Assembly (NCBI RefSeq): GCF_963259705.1
Contig: NC_081844.1
Span: 39,993,341-40,057,340 of the forward strand
Source: Myotis daubentonii
Lineage: Eukaryota; Chordata; Mammalia; Chiroptera; Vespertilionidae
DNA length: 64,000 nt
Direction of reading: 5' to 3'
Shown here: positions 59,950 to 64,000 of the stretch, in pieces
Layout of the letters: the number at the start of each line of letters is the position of its first letter
Position numbering within the stretch: position 1 is the first letter of the stretch
Notes under the pieces: generated by a model
What the model was told of the DNA's origin: nothing
The model's database searches: none
Seen by the model: the letters and a program-made list of their open reading frames with translations, nothing else
Made by a program: the position numbers and the translations under genes

Positions 59950-60580
59950 TCAGCTATGAAGATGGCCACCCAGAATAAAGATTTCCAACTTCCCTTAGAG
60001 TGACTACTTTTTGGCCAATGGAATGCAACTGAAAGTGATATATGTACAGATGGAGGAAGCTAACGACCCTTTCTGTTTCCTTCTTTCCTACTGCTGGAGT
60101 GTGGACAAGGTGGGGAAATCTCAAACTACACACCTGAGAACCACTCTCTAGGAATCTATATATATAAAAGCCTGAACGACCGAATGACTGAATGACCGGT
60201 TGCTATGATGCACACTGACCACCAGGGGGCAGACACTCAACGCAGGAGCTGCCCCCAGCGGTCAGTGCGCTCCCACAGCCAACCTCCTGCAGCTGCCAAC
60301 TTTCTGTGGCCAGCCAACCTCTCTCGGTTCCTCTCCCAGCCAGTCAACCTCCTGTGGTCCCTCCCCCCAGGCAGCTGCCTTCCCCCCCTCCCCCACCTCC
60401 CGATTGGCCCGGATCACCAGCCAGGCCAAGGGACCCCACCCATGCATGAATTTGTGCACGGAGCCTCTAGTGACAGAATAACAATGGAGAATGGGCATGG
60501 TCCCTGATGATGTCATACAGGGGGCTATGAACAGTTGCTGGATCAGTTTGAGTGTTTATGTAAGGGGGGGGAACCCCTAA
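59950..60580 (+). mobile_element. Unidentified old interspersed repeat around the Helitron
   Basis: The flanks (tttttggccaatggaatgca, gctggagtgtggacaaggtg; after the Helitron, ggtccctgatgatgtcatac) resemble a common old mammalian LTR/MER family. Assignment is uncertain. Confidence 0.3.
60155..60470 (+). mobile_element. HeliBat Helitron (316 bp)
   Basis: It starts TCTATATATATAAAAGCC and ends GAGCCTCTAG between A (60154) and T (60471). It shares the cactgaccaccagggggcag stem arm with the copy at 48379-48652; the opposite arm has diverged. Reading frames across it are by-products. Confidence 0.95.
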
Positions 60581-60648
60581 CATTTTAGATGTCTGTCTGC
60601 TATAGTAGTCAAATCTATATTTTAATGATATAAATTCCAAATATTTAG

Positions 60649-61005
60649 TTACCAGGCCTTAACATTCACATTGAGCCCATAGAGCCAACTGATCATTTAA
60701 CTTCTGGTCTGCTCTTCCTGTATTTCCCGGGGAAGGTTGGGATGGTGGTGGAAATTGTCTGTTTCCCAGCAGGTACCATACAGACTTCCAGAGGCGTTAT
60801 GCACCCTGACTACGAAGTGAAACTGGTCAAGACAGATGATGTTAATTTGGTACACAGAAGTTTCTTAGAGCAAAGAAAGACTATCCATGATTACTGCAGG
60901 GAGTTTCCAAAGGAAAAGGTGGCACTTTCAGTGCAAACTTTATTAGACTCATATTTTAAGAAGCTTCACTCAATCTTGCCTATGCAGAAAAATGCACCCA
61001 CATAA
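60649..61005 (+). other. Unidentified 118-codon open frame, no recognised homology
   Basis: Open from just after TAG at 60646 to TAA at 61003, first Met at 60742 (87 codons). The second half has a protein-like composition: MHPDYEVKLVKTDDVN, then FLEQRKTIHDYCREF and LLDSYFKKLHS. I do not recognise it. A plausible splice acceptor (tttcccagcag) ends at about 60771, but no clear donor follows. There is no poly(A) or flanking duplication. It could be chance, a decayed retrocopy, or part of an old endogenous element; its strand is opposite to GALNT7. Confidence 0.25.
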
Positions 61006-61215
61006 CATACAAGGTATGGCTTTGGCATTTTATGTGCCTGCGAAATGTTTGTAAAAGCACTTATTTGGAGACCTGCTTTGAAATGAGTTTCTAGCACCTG
61101 AAACATAATTTAAACACTGAACATGCGTCTATTGCTATATGAACATAAATCTAATAACTATTAAAACCATTTGTCTCCCAACCAAAGTCAAGGAACCACT
61201 TTGCTGGGATTCCCT

Positions 61216-61730
61216 GTGACAAGAGAGAAATTCAGAGATGTCCTAAATTAAATTACAGCAGGCCAGAGCGTGAGAGAAAGAGGCAAGAGCTGCGGACCGA
61301 TTAACAATAGACTGCTCACAGTCCTGCCTGTATGTTGGAGCTTTGAAACAAGTTCCAGGCAGCTGTCTAGAAAGAAGCAGAGACCACCAGCTGCCACCCT
61401 CCTGCATATGCATGAATATTCAGGGTTGTTGCCCACGACCAATAAAAAGTAGTAACTATTACTTCCTTATGGACTGTGCATCTATCCCAGACCTGCCCCC
61501 ACTTCACCTTCCCCCCTCCCATTATCTGTAGTCAATGTCAATTCTTTCAAAACCACTTACATTTGTCTTCCCCAGAACATGAGGCATGAAAGAACCCAGC
61601 AGCTCCAGGAAGGCAGGCACACTGCCTTCTCCATCCAGCTCTGCTGCTGGAGGTTTCAGCTGCGTGTTCCAGGACCGGCTCCTTTTCTGACTAGCATTTG
61701 GCTCCATAAACCCTTTCTTTCAGAAAAGCT
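61216..61730 (+). mobile_element. Possible old endogenous-retrovirus LTR remnant
   Basis: It combines features of old LTRs: tgtgacaagag start, gcatgaatattcagggttgt, ccaataaaaag, and a late ggctccataaaccctttctt signal. No primer-binding site, gag, pol or env text was seen nearby. The ends are not defined. Confidence 0.3.
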
Positions 61731-62619
61731 TTTGGCCTGTGTGGACAAGGCCTGTGTGGAAAGATTTTTGTTTAACACCCATATAAAAGAAATTCCTAAA
61801 TACAAATACTTAGCAGATTCACTGGGCTGCCGAGACAATGGAGCAAGACGTAGGTTACTGCCTAGCAGGGGCTGTTCTAAGAAACGTAGTTTAACCCATC
61901 AGTAGGATTTTTCTACAATTGTAAAATACTGTGCATGAAGATTTACAACAGAACTGAAATCATTTCTGATAAACAATACAGCAAGATCAGAGAGCGGTGT
62001 CCCATTGGAAAGCAGTAAAGAGAGTATGACTGTTGATGTCAGTGTTTCGGAAAATGATTACACGAGTTCCTCAAGCCTGAGGATTAAGAATGAAGTGCAG
62101 GTCTCACTGGGGGTCATGACCAGGAAACAATGAGTATTTGTCAACTGAAAATAAGCCACTGGAACTTGAACCTCTCTTCTTTAGGAGAGTAAGACCAGAG
62201 GCTAATTAGCAGGGGCCCAAGGGAGTAGTGTAATACAGGGCCTGCTCTCCAGGAGCTCAGGGACCAGCTGGGGAAGCAGCCATGTGCTAAAGAGTATTAT
62301 GGCCATTTATAATCATGCACCATAATGAGGATCCTTTCCTGAGACTGGAGATATCAGTGTGGTCTAAAATTGTTAAAGAAAGCTTCAGAGAGGTGGAACT
62401 CGGAAGGCTGTAAGAAGATTTAGATAGCTGGATGCTATGCCAAACAGGGACAGAGTGTCATGGCCTAAAGGCAGAATTCAGCAAGCCCAGGCAGCTAGAT
62501 TCCTGCCCTGGAGACAGGTGCACCTATCCATAAAGCACTGGCTAGTGACATAACCCAGGTAACGCCCTTACTGATTCAGCTTTTAGCAAACTCTAAGACT
62601 GAACCAGTGACCCTCCCTG
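61731..62619. other. Unassigned intron
   Basis: No gene or repeat recognised beyond the possible LTR to the left. Confidence 0.5.
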
Positions 62620-62815
62620 CCTCAGAGGGTGGGCTCTGCAGTCAGCCTGGGTTTGAACCCTGGCTCCATTACCTACAAGGCCAGTGACCCCAGGCAAGGC
62701 CTTTAACTTTTCTAAACTGCAAATCTCCTCATCTGAAAAATGTCAGAAGATTAAATTGAGAAGATAAACATGTCTAACAGAGAGCACAGTAAGAATTCAA
62801 TAAAAGTTCCTTATT
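62620..62815 (-). mobile_element. MIR SINE remnant
   Basis: Landmarks: ggtgggctctgcagtcagcc, gtttgaaccctggctccat, ctcctcatctgaaaaatgtc and attcaataaaagttcctta. MIR can be read in this arrangement as the head-first copy, so the strand call is less certain than the identity. Confidence 0.7.
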
Positions 62816-63260
62816 AGTACTTGATGTTTACCCACCAATTTTCAGACACATTTTTGGCTCCCTTCATGGGTAGAAACAAACAGTGCTGACCTGTTACAAA
62901 AGTATAAATAAATATGCAAACAAAATCTGTGTGTGAACTTAAAATTAGACTCACGGTCATAGAAAAGAAGCCACATCACTGTGCAGTGAAATAGGTGTAG
63001 TCTAGCCAAGAGGTGACTAAACATAAGGGCATAATTTTCATTGTTATTTTTTAAAATGTTAATAATGTGGAGGAAAATATTTGAGAAAATACAGAAATGG
63101 CTGAGTTATACAAGTAGAAAGAAAAATTCTTCACAACAATGGGAACAAGGTTAATAAATAAAATTAACAATGTATTTACCACGCAGCATAATTAACCCCA
63201 TGGCAGTGACTTAAATTTCTTAGTACTTAGTCTTTAAGCAGAAGCTTAAAAGCTTTAGAG

Positions 63261-63472
63261 CAGTGGTTCTCAACCTTCTGGCCCTTTAAATGCAGTTCCT
63301 TATGTTGTGACCCAACCATAAAATTATTTTCGTTGCTACTTCATAACTGTAATGTTGCTACTGTTATGAATCGTAATGTAAATATATGATATGCAGGATG
63401 GTCTTAGGCGACCCCTGTGAAAGGGTCATTCGACCGCCAAAGGGGTCGCGACCCACAGGTTGAGAACCACTG
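63261..63472. mobile_element. SPIN ('space invader') hAT MITE
   Basis: The 16-bp perfect terminal inverted repeats CAGTGGTTCTCAACCT / AGGTTGAGAACCACTG bound a 212-bp element. Inside the right end is ggggtcgcgaccc, a SPIN hallmark. The 8-bp duplication ctttagag is perfect (63253-63260 and 63473-63480). It is non-autonomous. SPIN elements are known for patchy, horizontally transferred distribution across tetrapods, including vespertilionid bats (established knowledge). Confidence 0.95.
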
Positions 63473-64000
63473 CTTTAGAGTGTTCAGTAACTGTAACTCA
63501 AAATTAAGTTGTGGACTTTCCTAGGGTGAAGAATAAGAAAGAGAGTGAAATAAGTCACTGCCAAGAAATACTGCTCTTTCAGTATTCTCCCTCAGATCAC
63601 TTCTGCTTTTCTCCTCTTAATTGTTGGTTTAGCAAGGAAGCACAAACTAGTTTCAACAGCAACTTTTATAACCTTCTTATAAAAGTCAGAATCATACCTA
63701 TACATTTTGAAAGGAGCAGATGAAAAACAATTTTGCAAATGTGTTGTACACAACAATTTTGGAATTTCTTTTTTCCTGATCTTTAAACCACTCAATACTA
63801 AAATTACCAGATGTTAAAAGATTTGTTTACAAAACAGTATATATCCTAGAAACAATATAGAAATTAAAATATTTCTACAGTAAAATAAAAAGGCAATCTA
63901 CAAATTAATATATACATATATATAAAAAAATCTTGATAATTAGCTTTGAATAAGATGGGTTATAGGTGATTCTTAGTTTCTTATTTGCTTTCATTTTTTT

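Larger units (their letters stand above)
14346..64000 (-). other. GALNT7: GALNT7 upstream intron (probably intron 1, partial)
   Basis: This is at least 49.6 kb of minus-strand intron upstream of the exon. Exon 1 should carry the initiator Met and transmembrane anchor near a CpG-rich promoter. No such segment or CpG island is visible, apart from the CpG-rich 5'UTR of a retrotransposon near 44.7-45.2 kb. The promoter is therefore expected beyond the right edge. Confidence 0.8.

Noticed and set aside
60205..60516. Coding frames of 100 and 84 codons
   Set aside because: They fall within the non-autonomous HeliBat element and have no helicase or Rep motifs.
1..64000. A CRISPR array, prophage, operon or toxin-antitoxin system
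   Set aside because: Nothing prokaryotic is present; the repeats are eukaryotic transposons and microsatellites, and the single gene has spliceosomal introns.

Overview
This window is nuclear DNA from a mammal, almost certainly a vespertilionid (evening) bat. The diagnosis rests on the interspersed repeats: fourteen tRNA-derived Ves SINEs (GGCTCAGTGG A-box head, (A)n or microsatellite tail), four HeliBat-type Helitrons (TC...CTAG ends, inserted between A and T), a SPIN 'space invader' hAT MITE with a perfect 8-bp target duplication, and a second hAT MITE. Older L1, L2, MIR, MER20 and MER5A copies are shared by placental mammals generally. There are no operons, prokaryotic genes, CRISPR arrays or origins.

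Only one protein-coding exon is secure. It lies on the minus strand at 13885-14345 and encodes the luminal stem region of polypeptide N-acetylgalactosaminyltransferase 7 (GALNT7), with a good splice acceptor and donor. Transcription runs right to left. Positions 1-13884 are therefore the downstream intron and 14346-64000 part of the large upstream intron. The first exon (signal anchor, CpG-rich promoter) and the catalytic exons were not seen.

Layout, left to right. 1-13.9 kb: downstream intron with Ves SINEs, a 235-bp hAT MITE (1125-1359), MER20, L2 blocks and two long polypurine tracts. 13.9-14.35 kb: the exon. 14.7-25 kb: two short Helitrons, L2/MIR remnants, three Ves SINEs and an 84-bp tandem duplication. 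25-38 kb: a graveyard of L1 3' ends, a MIR carrying a tRNA-Lys 5'-half insertion (29797-29828), and a rearrangement patchwork at 36977-37268 built from pieces copied from 34.2 kb and, inverted, from 39.4 kb. 43.3-45.2 kb: a nearly full-length half-LINE (HAL1-type: 5'UTR, ORF1 and 3'UTR but no ORF2) bounded by an 18-bp perfect target duplication. 48-52 kb: L1 remnants split by a Helitron, then a fairly young L1 3' fragment. 54-60 kb: repeat-poor AT-rich intron. 60-64 kb: a Helitron, a possible old LTR, an unidentified 118-codon frame and SPIN.

The sequence reads as an intron shaped by successive transposon waves. The most notable items are the templated rearrangement near 37 kb, the tRNA-half retropseudogene, the ORF2-less LINE with intact target duplication, and CTCF-core-like motifs carried by the longer HeliBat copies. 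All family assignments come from recognising sequence by eye and were not checked by database search.
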